DNA of 64,000 nt from Enterobacteriaceae bacterium 89 (GCA_014156375.1 RQJH01000002.1:774331-838330); one strand, 5' to 3'; positions 1 to 10,470 are shown, counted from the first letter of the stretch. Numbers and translations: made by a program. Notes: generated from the letters alone by a model not told the origin.

Positions 1-1
1 C

Positions 2-316
<315 letters not shown>

Positions 317-321
317 AAATA

Positions 322-1470
322 ATGAGTCTGAAAGAGAAAACCCTGTCCCTGTTTGCTGAGAAATTTGGCTACCCTGCCACCCACACCATTCAGGCCCCGG
401 GTCGCGTGAACCTGATCGGTGAACACACCGACTACAACGACGGTTTTGTGCTGCCCTGCGCAATTGACTACCAGACGGTAATTAGCTGTTCGCCGCGCAA
501 AGATCGCATCGTGCGCGTGATTGCTGCCGATTACGAAAACCAGAGCGACGAGTTCTCACTGGATGCCCCAATCGTCAGCCACGATACCCAGCAGTGGTCT
601 AACTACGTGCGCGGCGTGGTGAAGCATCTGCAAAAACGTAACCGCAATTTTGGCGGCGTGGATATGGTGATCAGCGGCGATGTGCCGCAGGGTGCAGGTC
701 TGAGCTCTTCCGCTTCGCTGGAAGTGGCCGTGGGTACCGTGTTCCAGCAGCTTTTCCATCTGCCGCTGGACGGTGCGCAGATTGCGCTGAACGGCCAGGA
801 AGCGGAAAACCAGTTCGTCGGCTGTAACTGCGGCATTATGGATCAGCTGATTTCTGCCCTCGGTAAGAAGGATCATGCGTTGCTGATCGACTGCCGCTCG
901 CTGGGCAGCAAAGCCGTCTCCATGCCAAAAGGCGCTGCGGTGATCATCATCAACAGCAACTTCAAACGCACCCTGGTTGGCAGCGAATACAACACTCGTC
1001 GCGAACAGTGTGAAACCGGCGCTCGTTTCTTCCAGCAGCCCGCCCTGCGCGACGTCTCTCTGGAAAAATTCAACGCCGTAGCGCACGAGCTGGATCCCAT
1101 TGTGGCGAAACGCGTTCGCCACGTGCTGACCGAAAACGCCCGTACTGTCGAAGCCGCTTCCGCACTGGAAAAAGGCGATCTGAAGCGCATGGGCGAGCTG
1201 ATGGCTGAATCCCACGCTTCAATGCGCGATGATTTTGAAATTACCGTTCCGCAAATCGATACGCTGGTGGAAATCGTGAAAGCCACCATCGGCGAGAAAG
1301 GCGGCGTGCGTATGACCGGTGGCGGTTTCGGCGGCTGCATCGTTGCGCTGGTTCCTGAAGAACTGGTTCCTGCGGTTAAAGATGCGGTTGCCAGCCAGTA
1401 CGAAGCCAAAACCGGCATTAAAGAAACCTTCTATGTGTGCAAAGCCTCACAGGGAGCTGGACAGTGCTAA
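322..1470 (+). CDS. galK: Galactokinase
   Basis: GalK phosphorylates galactose to galactose 1-phosphate with ATP, the first committed step of the Leloir pathway. It is 382 residues, the same as E. coli. The galactokinase signature [15 protein letters not shown] is at about residues 27-41. The GHMP-kinase ATP loop [12 protein letters not shown] starts near residue 124, and the C-terminal [13 protein letters not shown] motif starts near residue 331. The ATG is 5 nt after galT and the 3' end overlaps the galM start by 7 nt, which indicates translational coupling in a galTKM message. No oddities are seen. Confidence 0.98.
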   Translation: MSLKEKTLSLFAEKFGYPATHTIQAPGRVNLIGEHTDYNDGFVLPCAIDYQTVISCSPRKDRIVRVIAADYENQSDEFSLDAPIVSHDTQQWSNYVRGVVKHLQKRNRNFGGVDMVISGDVPQGAGLSSSASLEVAVGTVFQQLFHLPLDGAQIALNGQEAENQFVGCNCGIMDQLISALGKKDHALLIDCRSLGSKAVSMPKGAAVIIINSNFKRTLVGSEYNTRREQCETGARFFQQPALRDVSLEKFNAVAHELDPIVAKRVRHVLTENARTVEAASALEKGDLKRMGELMAESHASMRDDFEITVPQIDTLVEIVKATIGEKGGVRMTGGGFGGCIVALVPEELVPAVKDAVASQYEAKTGIKETFYVCKASQGAGQC

Positions 1471-2504
1471 AAGAGATCCCAACTCTGGCACCTGACGGTC
1501 TGCCGTTTCGCCTGCTGACCCTGCGCAACAGCGCGGGGATGGTGGTGACGCTGATGGACTGGGGCGCCACTCTGCTTTCTGCCCGTATTCCGATGGTCGA
1601 CGGCTCAGTGCGTGAAGCGCTGCTCGGCTGCGCCAGCCCGGAACAGTATACCGAACAGGCGGCTTTTCTCGGCGCCTCGGTCGGCCGCTATGCCAACCGC
1701 ATCGCCGACAGCCGTTTTACCCTTGATGGTGAGACGGTTCAGCTCGTGCCAAGCCAGGGCCCGAATCAGCTTCACGGCGGCCCGGACGGGTTTGACAAAC
1801 GTCGCTGGCAGGTGCTGAATCAAAACGATGAGTCCGTGCTGTTCGCCCTGGAATCTGCCGATGGCGATCAGGGGTTCCCTGGTAACCTGAGCGCCACCGC
1901 GCATTTCAGGCTGACGGAAGACAACCGCATTGCCATCCGCTATCGCGCAACGGTGGATAAACCTTGTCCGGTGAACATGACCAATCACGTCTACTTCAAC
2001 CTGGATGGCGCTCAGACTGATGTGCGTGAGCATAAGCTGCAGATTCTGGCTGAGTCTTACCTGCCTGTTGATGAGATGGGCATCCCGCGTCAGGGGCTCA
2101 AAGAAGTGAGTGGAACCAGCTTTGATTTCCGCCAGCCAAAGGTCATCGCCAGCGAGTTTTTAGGCGACGACGATCAGCGTAAGGTGAAAGGCTACGACCA
2201 TGCCTTTTTACTGTCGGCTAAAGGCGATCTGGAGCAGGCGGCAGCCACGCTGTGGTCGGCCGATGAAAAGCTGCAGCTAAAAGTCTACACCACAGCGCCG
2301 GCATTGCAGTTCTACTCCGGCAATTACCTTGGCGGAACCCCGTCCAGGGAGACTCAGCCTTACAGCGACTGGCAGGGTCTGGCGCTGGAGAGCGAATTCC
2401 TGCCCGACAGCCCCAATCATCCGGAATGGCCGCAGCCAGACTGCACGCTGTTACGGGGTGAAGAGTACATCAGCATCACCGAATACCAGTTTACCTCGTT
2501 GTGA
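1464..2504 (+). CDS. galM: Galactose mutarotase (aldose 1-epimerase)
   Basis: GalM interconverts alpha- and beta-D-galactose so that galactokinase gets its alpha substrate. I chose the GTG at 1464, which overlaps the end of galK. It gives 346 residues, the E. coli length, and an N-terminus of [12 protein letters not shown] that matches the family. An in-frame ATG nine codons upstream would extend the protein into galK without family support. Family motifs are [25 protein letters not shown] (catalytic His) and [17 protein letters not shown] (catalytic Glu). It is the last gene of the operon and is followed by a hairpin terminator. Confidence 0.96.
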   Translation: MLKEIPTLAPDGLPFRLLTLRNSAGMVVTLMDWGATLLSARIPMVDGSVREALLGCASPEQYTEQAAFLGASVGRYANRIADSRFTLDGETVQLVPSQGPNQLHGGPDGFDKRRWQVLNQNDESVLFALESADGDQGFPGNLSATAHFRLTEDNRIAIRYRATVDKPCPVNMTNHVYFNLDGAQTDVREHKLQILAESYLPVDEMGIPRQGLKEVSGTSFDFRQPKVIASEFLGDDDQRKVKGYDHAFLLSAKGDLEQAAATLWSADEKLQLKVYTTAPALQFYSGNYLGGTPSRETQPYSDWQGLALESEFLPDSPNHPEWPQPDCTLLRGEEYISITEYQFTSL

Positions 2505-2510
2505 TCCCCT

Positions 2511-2534
2511 GCCCTCCCCGTGGAGGGCTTTTTT
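2511..2534 (+). terminator. Rho-independent terminator of the gal operon
   Basis: A 7-bp GC-rich stem (GCCCTCC/GGAGGGC) with a 4-nt loop is followed directly by six T. It starts 6 nt after the galM stop codon. Confidence 0.9.
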
Positions 2535-2663
2535 CATCTTTTGCTGAAAATAGCGCCACTTACCCACAAAAAGTAACGCCTGCTTCACATGCCGCTTACA
2601 CTGGTCCACTATTTTCGCTATGGTTGTCATTAAGGATTGCTGTGAGTCTCGTCACGGCAATAT

Positions 2664-2682
2664 AATGAGAATTGTTATCATT
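2664..2682 (+). promoter_or_regulatory. Fur box upstream of gpmA
   Basis: The 19 bases aatgagaattgttatcatt match the Fur consensus (GATAATGATAATCATTATC) at most positions and keep the inverted symmetry. The site ends 23 nt before the gpmA ATG. Iron-Fur control of gpmA is reported in E. coli, so repression by Fur with iron is the likely role here. Confidence 0.8.
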
Positions 2683-2705
2683 CAAACTGAATCGGGAGTC
2701 ACTTT

Positions 2706-3458
2706 ATGGCTGTTACTAAGCTTGTGTTGGTTCGTCATGGCGAAAGCCAGTGGAACAATGAAAACCGCTTCACCGGTTGGTATGACGTTGATTTATCTGA
2801 GAAAGGTGTGGGCGAAGCCAAAGCAGCAGGTAAACTGCTGAAAGACGAAGGCTTCAGCTTTGATTTTGCGTACACCTCTGTTCTGAAACGCGCTATCCAC
2901 ACCCTGTGGAACGTGCTGGACGAACTGGATCAGGCCTGGCTGCCGGTTGAGAAATCCTGGAAGTTGAACGAGCGTCACTACGGTGCGCTGCAGGGTCTGA
3001 ACAAAGCTGAAACCGCTGAGAAATACGGCGACGATCAGGTTAAACAGTGGCGTCGTGGCTTTGCGGTGACCCCGCCAGAGTTGACCAAAGATGACGAACG
3101 CTACCCGGGCCACGATCCACGCTACGCAAAACTGACCGATAAAGAGCTGCCAACCACCGAAAGCCTGGCGTTGACTATCGATCGCGTGGTGCCTTACTGG
3201 AACGAAACCATTCTGCCACGCCTGAAAAGCGGTGAGCGTGTGATCATCGCTGCTCACGGTAACTCCCTGCGCGCACTGGTGAAATACCTCGACAACATGG
3301 GCGAAGACGAAATTCTTGAGCTGAATATCCCAACGGGCGTACCGCTGGTGTATGAGTTCGATGAGAACTTCAAGCCGGTTAAACATTACTATCTGGGTAA
3401 CGCTGACGAGATCGCGGCGAAAGCTGCTGCCGTGGCGAACCAGGGTAAAGCTAAGTAA
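2706..3458 (+). CDS. gpmA: 2,3-bisphosphoglycerate-dependent phosphoglycerate mutase
   Basis: GpmA interconverts 3- and 2-phosphoglycerate in glycolysis and gluconeogenesis through a phosphohistidine intermediate. At 250 residues it equals the E. coli enzyme. The phosphoacceptor motif [10 protein letters not shown] is at the N-terminus, the substrate loop [11 protein letters not shown] lies at about residues 90-100, and the second active-site His is in [15 protein letters not shown]. It is a single-gene unit with a Fur box directly upstream. It shares a bidirectional terminator with the convergent aroG. Confidence 0.98.
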   Translation: MAVTKLVLVRHGESQWNNENRFTGWYDVDLSEKGVGEAKAAGKLLKDEGFSFDFAYTSVLKRAIHTLWNVLDELDQAWLPVEKSWKLNERHYGALQGLNKAETAEKYGDDQVKQWRRGFAVTPPELTKDDERYPGHDPRYAKLTDKELPTTESLALTIDRVVPYWNETILPRLKSGERVIIAAHGNSLRALVKYLDNMGEDEILELNIPTGVPLVYEFDENFKPVKHYYLGNADEIAAKAAAVANQGKAK

Positions 3459-3482
3459 GAGTTGGCTCGCCATCGTGGCTAA

Positions 3483-3514
3483 TTGCCCGGTGGCGCTTCG
3501 CTTACCGGACCTAC
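3483..3514. repeat. REP-type palindromic element
   Basis: The sequence reads ttgcccggtggcgcttcg followed by cttaccggacctac. It has the pattern of enterobacterial REP units: an imperfect palindrome around GGTGGCGCT with a CCGGACCTAC end. It lies in the 3' region of gpmA just before the terminator, a usual place for REP units. Related units occur at 36152-36225 and 41418-41506. Confidence 0.75.
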
Positions 3515-3554
3515 AAGTTGGACACAACGTGTTGATTTTGTGGGCCTGAAATGC

Positions 3555-3584
3555 AAAAAAGCGTGGAATTTTCCACGCTTTTTT
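3555..3584. terminator. Bidirectional terminator between gpmA and aroG
   Basis: A perfect inverted repeat (aaaaaagcgtggaa/ttccacgctttttt, 2-nt loop) has a T-run on both strands. It lies between two convergent genes and can serve both. Confidence 0.92.
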
Positions 3585-3603
3585 ATTGCTCAGTTAAAGC
3601 CGA

Positions 3604-4656
3604 TTAGCCGCGACGAGCTTTTACCGCATTCGCCAGCTGGCGCAGCACCGCATCGGTGTCTTCCCAGCCAATGCAGGCATCGGTAATGCTCTTACCGTAG
3701 GTCAGCGCTTCGCCGCTTTCGAGGCTCTGATTGCCTTCAACCAGATGGCTTTCAATCATCACGCCAATAATCGCTTTTTCACCGCCAGCGATCTGACCCG
3801 CGACATCCGTTGCCACATCCATCTGCTTTTTAAACTGCTTGCTTGAGTTCGCATGGCTGAAATCGATCATCACCTGTGAAGGCAGACCCGCTTTGTGCAG
3901 CCCTTCTTTCACCATCGCGACATGATGAGCGCTGTAGTTTGGCTCTTTGCCACCGCGCAGGATGATATGGCAGTCGCCATTCCCGCTGGTGTTGACGATG
4001 GCAGAGTGACCCCATTTGGTCACTGACAGGAAGCAGTGCGGCGCACCCGCGGCGTTGATGGCGTCGATAGCCACTTTGATGGTGCCGTCAGTGCCGTTCT
4101 TGAAACCAACCGGGCAGGAAAGACCGGACGCCAGTTCGCGGTGAACCTGAGATTCTGTGGTACGTGCGCCGATGGCGCCCCAGCTCATCAGATCGGCCAC
4201 ATATTGCGGAGTGATCATATCCAGGAATTCACCGGCGGCAGGCAGGCCGCTGTCGTTGATTTCCAGCAGCAGCTTACGTGCAATGCGCAGACCGTCGTTG
4301 ATCTGGAAGCTGTTATCCATGTGCGGATCGTTGATCAGCCCTTTCCAGCCCACGGTGGTACGCGGCTTTTCAAAGTAAACGCGCATCACGATTTCCAGCT
4401 CGCCTTTCAGCTCTTCACGTAGCGTGTTCAGGCGTTTCGCGTACTCTTTCGCCGCCAGTGGATCGTGGATGGAGCAAGGCCCGATAACCACCAGCAGGCG
4501 ATCGTCGCTGCCTTTCAGGATCTTATGGATCGCTTTACGAGCGTGCGACACCGTGTTGGCGGCGTTTTCGGTAGCAGGGAATTTTTCAAGGAGTGCGACA
4601 GGAGGTAATAACTCGTTGATCTCTTTAATACGTAAATCGTCGTTCTGATAATTCAT
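3604..4656 (-). CDS. aroG: 3-deoxy-7-phosphoheptulonate synthase, Phe-sensitive
   Basis: AroG condenses phosphoenolpyruvate and erythrose 4-phosphate to DAHP, the entry step of the shikimate pathway. Its 350 residues equal E. coli AroG. Visible motifs are GPCSIHDPLAAKEYAKRL with the metal-binding Cys, EKPRTTVGWKGLINDP, and FMDGTDGTIKVAIDAI-like active-site strands. Assignment to the Phe-sensitive isozyme rests on overall sequence, gene order next to gpmA, and the TyrR box upstream. It is a monocistronic gene sharing a terminator with gpmA. Confidence 0.97.
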   Translation of the reverse strand: MNYQNDDLRIKEINELLPPVALLEKFPATENAANTVSHARKAIHKILKGSDDRLLVVIGPCSIHDPLAAKEYAKRLNTLREELKGELEIVMRVYFEKPRTTVGWKGLINDPHMDNSFQINDGLRIARKLLLEINDSGLPAAGEFLDMITPQYVADLMSWGAIGARTTESQVHRELASGLSCPVGFKNGTDGTIKVAIDAINAAGAPHCFLSVTKWGHSAIVNTSGNGDCHIILRGGKEPNYSAHHVAMVKEGLHKAGLPSQVMIDFSHANSSKQFKKQMDVATDVAGQIAGGEKAIIGVMIESHLVEGNQSLESGEALTYGKSITDACIGWEDTDAVLRQLANAVKARRG

Positions 4657-4726
4657 GATCTTTCCAGCGTTGCCATACTTATCTGAGTGAATGCAATCCC
4701 TTCAATCTATCCCGACAGCCCGAAAG

Positions 4727-4744
4727 TGTAAACTCGCTTTTACA
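4727..4744 (-). promoter_or_regulatory. TyrR box upstream of aroG
   Basis: TGTAAA-N6-TTTACA is an exact match to the TyrR operator consensus, about 70 nt upstream of the aroG start codon. TyrR with phenylalanine represses aroG in E. coli. The rest of the 4657-4974 gap (318 nt) should hold the aroG and ybgS promoters. I see no further gene there. Confidence 0.9.
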
Positions 4745-4974
4745 CTTCTCACGGACAATTCCTGGAAATCACCTAAAAAACGCCAGAAAGTAGCGATAAA
4801 TGAGATCGCCGCTAGACTTTTTAAATGCAAATGCTGAAAAGTTAGCAACAAACAAGATTCCACACTGACATAATTCAACGCCGTGGGATCTTTAACCACC
4901 GCCCGGCATCCGCACCCAGAAATGCACTGTTGGAAGAAGTTATCCGACTTAACGACCATAACAGGAGCATCCCC

Positions 4975-5352
4975 ATGAAAAACAAGACACTGGCAACCCT
5001 AATCCTGACCGCAACACTGTCGATGATGAGCGGAGCTGCCTTCGCAGCCGACAACGGTTCTGATAACAACGGCCAGGCCAACGCGGCAGCCGATGCAGGT
5101 CAGACCGCACCTGATGCTCATCAGAATGTTGCCCCTAACGGGGTCGACAACAGCAAGGTGAATAGCTCATCAAGTGGCACCATGCTGCATCCCAACGGTT
5201 CAACCAGCGATGCGCAGCACATGAGCCCGGATGAGATCCACAAAAATTCAGCCTGCAAAGACGGTAAATGCCCGGATATCAACAAAAAAGTCGGTACTGG
5301 TGACGGTATGAACAACGACGTCAACACCAAAACTGACGGCACCACCCAGTAA
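4975..5352 (+). CDS. ybgS: YbgS-like secreted protein of unknown function
   Basis: This small exported protein matches E. coli YbgS throughout and has 125 residues. Residues 1-24 form a signal peptide ending AAFA before ADNG. The mature part is hydrophilic and rich in Asn, Asp and Gly, with no membrane segment. It carries two close Cys residues ([13 protein letters not shown]) and ends with [11 protein letters not shown], the most conserved part of the family. The start at 4975 is chosen because AGGAG lies 8 nt upstream and the signal peptide begins there. An upstream in-frame ATG at 4930 would bury the signal. Biochemical function is unknown to me. Confidence 0.93.
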   Translation: MKNKTLATLILTATLSMMSGAAFAADNGSDNNGQANAAADAGQTAPDAHQNVAPNGVDNSKVNSSSSGTMLHPNGSTSDAQHMSPDEIHKNSACKDGKCPDINKKVGTGDGMNNDVNTKTDGTTQ

Positions 5353-5370
5353 CCTGATAGCGGCCTAATG

Positions 5371-5404
5371 AACTAAGGAGAGTCTGCCTCTCCTTAGTTT
5401 TTTT
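5371..5404 (+). terminator. Terminator of ybgS
   Basis: A 12-bp stem (aactaaggagag/ctctccttagtt) with a 5-nt loop runs into seven or more T. It lies 18 nt after the ybgS stop. It is nearly symmetric but there is no gene to its right on the minus strand. Confidence 0.9.
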
Positions 5405-5468
5405 ATGCGAAAGCGTCAGAGATCTGCAATGATGTCATGCACTAACTAAAAAAATTGCAGGACCTGCT

Positions 5469-6413
5469 ATGGCGCACTCTCATTCGCACTCCCCTTCTCC
5501 GCAGCCCGGTGACGGTAACGGTCGTCGCCTGCTGCTGGCTTTTCTTATCACCGCCGGATTCATGGTGGTGGAGGCCATTGGCGGCCTGATTTCAGGTTCT
5601 CTGGCGCTGCTGGCCGATGCCGGACATATGCTCACGGACACCGCAGCTCTGATGTTCGCCCTGCTGGCGGTCCAGTTTGCCAAACGTCCGCCTAATTCGC
5701 GCCATACCTTTGGCTGGCTGCGCCTCACGACCCTGGCGGCTTTTGTTAACGCCATTGCGCTGGTATTGATCACCGTATGGATTGTCTGGGAAGCGTTTCA
5801 GCGTTTCAATCACCCACAGCCCGTGGCAGGTGGGATGATGATGACGATCGCCGTTGCCGGGCTGCTCGCCAACATTCTTTCATTCTGGATTTTGCATCGC
5901 GGCAGTGAAGAAAAGAACCTTAACGTCCGCGCCGCCGCGCTGCACGTGATGGGAGATTTACTGGGTTCGGTTGGGGCGATTGTAGCGGCTATTGTAATCC
6001 TGACCACCGGCTGGACACCGATCGACCCGATTCTGTCGGTCGTGGTCTCCTGCCTGGTCCTGCGCAGCGCCTGGCGGTTGCTGAAAGAGAGCGTGAACGA
6101 GCTGCTGGAAGGCGCGCCGGGCTCGCTGGATATTTCAGCCCTGAAGCGCGGCCTGCGGCGTGAAATTCCGGAAGTGCGTGACGTTCACCACGTTCATGTC
6201 TGGCTGGTAGGTGAAAAACCGATCATGACGCTGCACGTTCACGTGATCCCGCCGCACGACCACGATGCCCTGCTGGGAAGAATTCAGCACTATCTGGAGC
6301 ATCATTACCAGATAGCGCATGCCACTATCCAGATGGAGTATCAGCCGTGCAGCGGCCCGGAATGCCACCTTAACGAGGCGCAAGCCGCGCACGACCATCA
6401 TCATCACCATTAA
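5469..6413 (+). CDS. zitB: Zinc efflux transporter ZitB, cation diffusion facilitator family
   Basis: ZitB exports Zn2+ from the cytoplasm in exchange for protons. At 314 residues it is one longer than E. coli ZitB. Six membrane segments are visible between about residues 18 and 205. The metal-site motifs are [12 protein letters not shown] in TM2 and HVMGDLLGS in TM5. The cytoplasmic C-terminal domain carries [19 protein letters not shown]. Both termini are His-rich (MAHSHSHS and HDHHHHH), common for CDF zinc carriers. Its last codon overlaps the end of the convergent pnuC by 4 nt. Confidence 0.96.
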   Translation: MAHSHSHSPSPQPGDGNGRRLLLAFLITAGFMVVEAIGGLISGSLALLADAGHMLTDTAALMFALLAVQFAKRPPNSRHTFGWLRLTTLAAFVNAIALVLITVWIVWEAFQRFNHPQPVAGGMMMTIAVAGLLANILSFWILHRGSEEKNLNVRAAALHVMGDLLGSVGAIVAAIVILTTGWTPIDPILSVVVSCLVLRSAWRLLKESVNELLEGAPGSLDISALKRGLRREIPEVRDVHHVHVWLVGEKPIMTLHVHVIPPHDHDALLGRIQHYLEHHYQIAHATIQMEYQPCSGPECHLNEAQAAHDHHHHH

Positions 6414-7129
6414 TGAGAAAGCGCGCGAGAGCCTCGCTCACGTGCGCTGTTGATCCACATCCGGCTGCCGTTAAGCGCAATGAACGTCAGCAGCAGATAC
6501 TCCAGTGACATCGCGTAGACGCCCTGCAGAGCAAAAATCACTACGCTAATCACGTTGATGATCACCCACAGCAGCCAGTTTTCCACGTATTTACGCGTCA
6601 TCAGGATCATCGCCGCAATTGACAGGACCATCATGCAGGAATCCCAGAACGGGAAGGCATCCGGCTGTAATTCCGGCATCGCGACGTGAAGCCCAATGCC
6701 CTGCATGATCGTGACAGCAATACGGGTCAGGAAGCCGAATACCGGGTTGATATAAACGGTCATCAGAGCAATCGCCACCACGCAGGCCGTCAGCCAGGCC
6801 AGCGCTTTTGGCAGCGGCAGCCAGCGTATTTGTAGCTCCGCTTCATTCTGGCTGGTTTGCCGGGACCAGGCATACCAGCCGTAAATATTGGCCGCAAAAA
6901 AGAACAGCTGAAGCAGAAGACTCGCGTACAGCTGGATCTGGAAGAAAATAATCGCAAAAAGCGTGACGTTAAGCAGACCGAAAGCGTAGTTGCTGATTTT
7001 CTCCAGGCTGGCAAGCCAGATACAGAGCAGGCCAGCAATAGTGCCGACGGCTTCAATCCAGGAAAGATCGTAGCCTCCTGCACCGAGTGGAATGTGAACC
7101 AGAATATTTTGCGTGCTGAAGAAATCCAT
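6410..7129 (-). CDS. pnuC: Nicotinamide riboside transporter PnuC
   Basis: PnuC imports nicotinamide riboside for NAD salvage. The protein has 239 residues, as in E. coli, with seven predicted membrane helices and the conserved NIYGWYAW motif in the core. I chose the ATG at 7129 ([14 protein letters not shown]); a start five codons upstream lacks family support. It follows nadA on the same strand after 65 nt, so a nadA-pnuC operon under the NadR box is expected. The 3' end overlaps zitB by 4 nt. Confidence 0.96.
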   Translation of the reverse strand: MDFFSTQNILVHIPLGAGGYDLSWIEAVGTIAGLLCIWLASLEKISNYAFGLLNVTLFAIIFFQIQLYASLLLQLFFFAANIYGWYAWSRQTSQNEAELQIRWLPLPKALAWLTACVVAIALMTVYINPVFGFLTRIAVTIMQGIGLHVAMPELQPDAFPFWDSCMMVLSIAAMILMTRKYVENWLLWVIINVISVVIFALQGVYAMSLEYLLLTFIALNGSRMWINSARERGSRALSH

Positions 7130-7194
7130 TTTTGCCTCCGCCAATTCAACAAGCGCATCCCTTCAGGATGGCGTTTACTACCACTCCGCTTTAT

Positions 7195-8235
7195 TTAGCG
7201 TAGTGTAGCCGCAAAATCCAGCATCCGATTCAGCGGCAGCAGCGCGCCTTCACGCAGCGCGGCGTCGACGTGTATCTCATGCTCTACCCCACCGTGTTCA
7301 AGGCCATCAGCAATGGCTTTAAGGCCATTCATCGCCATCCACGGGCAGTGTGCACAGCTGCGGCAGGTTGCCCCCTCTCCGGCCGTTGGTGCTTCCAGCA
7401 ACTCTTTTTCCGGCACCGCCTGCTGCATTTTGTAGAAAATGCCGCGATCGGTCGCCACGATCAGTTGCTGATGCGGCAGCGTTTTGGCGGCATTAATCAG
7501 CTGGCTGGTAGAACCCACGGCATCAGCCATATCGACAATCGATTGTGGCGATTCAGGATGCACCAGAATGGCCGCGTGGGGATAAAGCGCTTTCATCCGC
7601 GCCAGTGCCTGAGTCTTAAACTCATCGTGTACGATGCAGGCTCCCTGCCAGCATAAAACATCTGCGCCGGTTTGCTTCTGCACATAGCGACCAAGATGGC
7701 GATCGGGTGCCCAGATTATCTTTTCACCCAGGCTATCGAGATGCTCAATCAGCTCCACGGCAATGCTGGAGGTGACGACCCAGTCAGCGCGAGCTTTGAC
7801 TGCGGCCGAAGTATTGGCATATACCACCACAGTGCGATCGGGATGCGCGTCGCAGAACTTGTTGAATTCCTCAATCGGGCAACCTAAATCCAGTGAGCAC
7901 TCTGCGTTCAGGGTTGGCATCAGAATCGTTTTTTCCGGGCTCAGAATTTTGGCGGTTTCGCCCATAAAACGAACTCCGGCGACCAGAAGCGTACTGGCCG
8001 GATGGCGGGCGCCGAAGCGCGCCATCTCCAGTGAATCGGAAATGCAGCCGCCGGTCTCTTCTGCCAGCTGTTGGATCTCAGGGTCGGTGTAGTAATGCGC
8101 CACCATCACCGCGTTGCGCTCTTTCAGCAGGCGCTTAATTTTTTCACGATAAAAGTGCTTTTCATCTGCGGACAGCGGCAGAGGTTTCGGCGGGAAAGGA
8201 TAAATAGCCGTTTCTGGGTCGAACATCACGCTCAT
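7195..8235 (-). CDS. nadA: Quinolinate synthase
   Basis: NadA condenses iminoaspartate with dihydroxyacetone phosphate to quinolinate in de novo NAD synthesis and carries an oxygen-sensitive 4Fe-4S cluster. It has 346 residues, one fewer than E. coli. Conserved Cys-bearing motifs are [22 protein letters not shown] and the C-terminal [13 protein letters not shown]. The substrate-site motif [20 protein letters not shown] is near the N-terminus. It is the first gene of a nadA-pnuC unit with a NadR box about 75 nt upstream. Confidence 0.98.
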   Translation of the reverse strand: MSVMFDPETAIYPFPPKPLPLSADEKHFYREKIKRLLKERNAVMVAHYYTDPEIQQLAEETGGCISDSLEMARFGARHPASTLLVAGVRFMGETAKILSPEKTILMPTLNAECSLDLGCPIEEFNKFCDAHPDRTVVVYANTSAAVKARADWVVTSSIAVELIEHLDSLGEKIIWAPDRHLGRYVQKQTGADVLCWQGACIVHDEFKTQALARMKALYPHAAILVHPESPQSIVDMADAVGSTSQLINAAKTLPHQQLIVATDRGIFYKMQQAVPEKELLEAPTAGEGATCRSCAHCPWMAMNGLKAIADGLEHGGVEHEIHVDAALREGALLPLNRMLDFAATLR

Positions 8236-8308
8236 CTTGCTTTCTCGTTTTGCAGACTTAACTAAGTCATCATCATGATCGGCCTGAAAGGCATTATCAC
8301 GCTGGTGG

Positions 8309-8326
8309 TGTTTTATATACTAAACA
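8309..8326 (-). promoter_or_regulatory. NadR box upstream of nadA
   Basis: tgtttt-N6-taaaca matches the NadR operator (TGTTTA-N6-TAAACA) with one mismatch. It lies 73 nt upstream of the nadA start codon. NadR represses nadA-pnuC when NAD is plentiful. Confidence 0.85.
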
Positions 8327-8406
8327 AGATAGCGAAAATGCCCGAGATTGTCCTGGGGTTTTTGCAGAGAGAAGAAAAGGATAAAATTTTCCGGACGCAG
8401 AATAGC

Positions 8407-8433
8407 AAAAAGGCGCCTTTAGGGCGCCTTTTT
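8407..8433 (-). terminator. Terminator of the lys/val tRNA cluster
   Basis: The stem aaaaaggcgcc/ggcgccttttt with a 5-nt loop lies 4 nt past the last tRNA-Lys. It has a T-run on the minus strand, and its near symmetry would also stop transcription from the left. Confidence 0.88.
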
Positions 8434-8437
8434 ACAT

Positions 8438-8513
8438 TGGTGGGTCGTGCAGGATTCGAACCTGCGACCAATTGATTAAAAGTCAACTGCTCTACCAACT
8501 GAGCTAACGACCC
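8438..8513 (-). tRNA. tRNA-Lys (anticodon TTT), copy 4, distal
   Basis: 76 nt with an encoded CCA end. The gene starts GGGTCGTTAGCTCAG. The anticodon loop CTTTTAA gives anticodon TTT, and the T arm is GGTTCGAATCC. It is identical to the other three Lys copies and is the most distal gene of the cluster, next to the terminator. Confidence 0.97.
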
Positions 8514-8551
8514 CTTTCGGGACTTGTTCTTCGAAGACGCCACCAACAAGA

Positions 8552-8627
8552 TGGTGGGTCGTGCAGGATTCGAACCTGCGACCAATTGATTAAAAGTCAA
8601 CTGCTCTACCAACTGAGCTAACGACCC
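8552..8627 (-). tRNA. tRNA-Lys (anticodon TTT), copy 3
   Basis: This 76-nt gene is identical to the copy at 8438-8513, including the encoded CCA. A 38-nt spacer lies between them. Confidence 0.97.
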
Positions 8628-8676
8628 ATAAGGTCTTGCTTCGAAGATTTACTACTTTACTCGGAACCACTTGAAG

Positions 8677-8752
8677 TGGTGGGTCGTGCAGGATTCGAAC
8701 CTGCGACCAATTGATTAAAAGTCAACTGCTCTACCAACTGAGCTAACGACCC
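8677..8752 (-). tRNA. tRNA-Lys (anticodon TTT), copy 2
   Basis: This 76-nt gene is identical to the other Lys copies. It is separated by only 3 nt from the upstream tRNA-Val, so the two must be processed from one precursor. Confidence 0.97.
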
Positions 8753-8755
8753 GAG

Positions 8756-8831
8756 TGGTGGGTGATGACGGGATCGAACCGCCGACCCCCTCCTTGTAAG
8801 GGAGGTGCTCTCCCAGCTGAGCTAATCACCC
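8756..8831 (-). tRNA. tRNA-Val (anticodon TAC)
   Basis: 76 nt with encoded CCA, beginning GGGTGATTAGCTCAG. The anticodon loop CTTACAA gives anticodon TAC. It is the only Val gene here, whereas the E. coli cluster has two (valT, valZ). Confidence 0.97.
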
Positions 8832-8857
8832 GATACTACGCTGGATACTGCTTTTAG

Positions 8858-8933
8858 TGGTGGGTCGTGCAGGATTCGAACCTGCGACCAATTGATTAAA
8901 AGTCAACTGCTCTACCAACTGAGCTAACGACCC
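8858..8933 (-). tRNA. lysT: tRNA-Lys (anticodon TTT), copy 1, promoter-proximal
   Basis: This 76-nt gene is identical to the other Lys copies. It is the first gene of the cluster by its position next to the promoter, corresponding to E. coli lysT. Confidence 0.96.
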
Positions 8934-8984
8934 ACTATTTTCGCCACTTTCGGGATGTTTGATATCCCTTGGCAACGGCGGCAT

Positions 8985-9012
8985 ATATTACTGATTTCAG
9001 ATTTCAGCGCAA
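8985..9012 (-). promoter_or_regulatory. Promoter of the tRNA cluster
   Basis: On the minus strand TTGCGC-N16-TAATAT is followed by a GC-rich discriminator (gccgccg), as is usual for stable-RNA promoters under stringent control. The -10 box lies about 50 nt before the first tRNA-Lys. Confidence 0.6.
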
Positions 9013-9054
9013 CTAAAATTTCTGAAAACAATGGCTAACTGCTTATGATTCATG

Positions 9055-9092
9055 CGGCATGACCAGAAATACTTCAATTTCAGGTCATGCCG
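9055..9092 (-). other. Long hairpin 3' of cpoB
   Basis: A 10-bp stem (cggcatgacc/ggtcatgccg) encloses a second small stem (gaaat/atttc). It starts 7 nt past the cpoB stop but has no T-run. It may protect the 3' end of the tol-pal message or act as a weak terminator. Confidence 0.5.
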
Positions 9093-9098
9093 TAAGCA

Positions 9099-9905
9099 TC
9101 AGAGGCCACTCAGACGTTTCTGTGCCTGTTTGGCTCCATCGGTGCCAGGATATTTACTGACGACCTGCTGGTAAACTGCTTTCGCTTTCGCAGTGTCACC
9201 TTTGTCCTGCATGATGACGCCCACCTTAAACATCGCATCAGCGGCTTTCGGTGATTTCGGGTAGTTTTTCACCACGGAGGCAAAATAGTACGCCGCATCA
9301 TCTTTTTTACCCTTGTTGTAATTCAACTGCCCCAGCCAATAATTCGCATTAGGCTGGTAGGTTGAATCAGGGTACTTCTTGATGAAGTTCTGAAATGCCG
9401 CCATCGCATCGTCCTGGCGTGAAGGATCCTTCACCAGGGCAATAGCCGCATTGTAATCGGTATTAGCGTCACCCGTTTGCGCCGGTGCGCCTGACGCAGC
9501 TGCACCTGCCGCAGCTGCACCTGCCGCAGGAGCCGCAGTGGCAGCCCCACTCTGGTCGCCTGCTGCCGGTTGCGCAGTCTGAGCCGCATTTCCACCAGAG
9601 CTCATCCCATCCAGCTGTGACTGGATCTGCTTCTGGCGATCGACCGCCTGATTAAGCTGGTATTGGCTTTCCTGGATTTGACCACGCAGGGCGTCGATAT
9701 CGGCCTGGTTGTCCTGGAGCTGCTGCTGGAGTTGAGTTAAAAGCTGACTGTGAGCGTTAGAAATACGCTCGAGTTGAGTGACACGGTCTTCGACCGAGCC
9801 TGAGCCGACACTACTGATTGGCGCCTGAGCAAAAGCGGCCCAGGGGGCCGCTATGCCAACCAGTAACGACAGACTCAACAAGTGATGTCTGAAGTTACTG
9901 CTCAT
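9099..9905 (-). CDS. cpoB: Cell division coordinator CpoB (YbgF)
   Basis: CpoB is a periplasmic protein that links peptidoglycan synthesis by PBP1B to Tol-driven outer-membrane constriction. Its 268 residues compare with 263 in E. coli. Residues 1-26 are a signal peptide ending AAFA before QAPISS. About residues 35-100 form a coiled coil (ERISNAHSQLLTQLQQQLQ), followed by an Ala/Gly/Thr-rich linker. The C-terminal half carries TPR repeats with NYWLGQLNYNKGKKDDA and the ending GAKQAQKRLSGL. The linker is longer than in E. coli and accounts for the extra length. It is the last gene of the tol-pal unit, 9 nt after pal. Confidence 0.96.
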   Translation of the reverse strand: MSSNFRHHLLSLSLLVGIAAPWAAFAQAPISSVGSGSVEDRVTQLERISNAHSQLLTQLQQQLQDNQADIDALRGQIQESQYQLNQAVDRQKQIQSQLDGMSSGGNAAQTAQPAAGDQSGAATAAPAAGAAAAGAAASGAPAQTGDANTDYNAAIALVKDPSRQDDAMAAFQNFIKKYPDSTYQPNANYWLGQLNYNKGKKDDAAYYFASVVKNYPKSPKAADAMFKVGVIMQDKGDTAKAKAVYQQVVSKYPGTDGAKQAQKRLSGL

Positions 9906-9914
9906 GCAATTCTC

Positions 9915-10460
<546 letters not shown>

Positions 10461-10470
10461 TTAATTATTA

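Noticed and set aside
8313-8612. A 99-codon minus-strand frame with a duplicated VEQLTFNQLVAGSNPARPT stretch
   Set aside because: It is the translation of two tRNA-Lys genes; this peptide is a well-known false prediction across tRNA genes.
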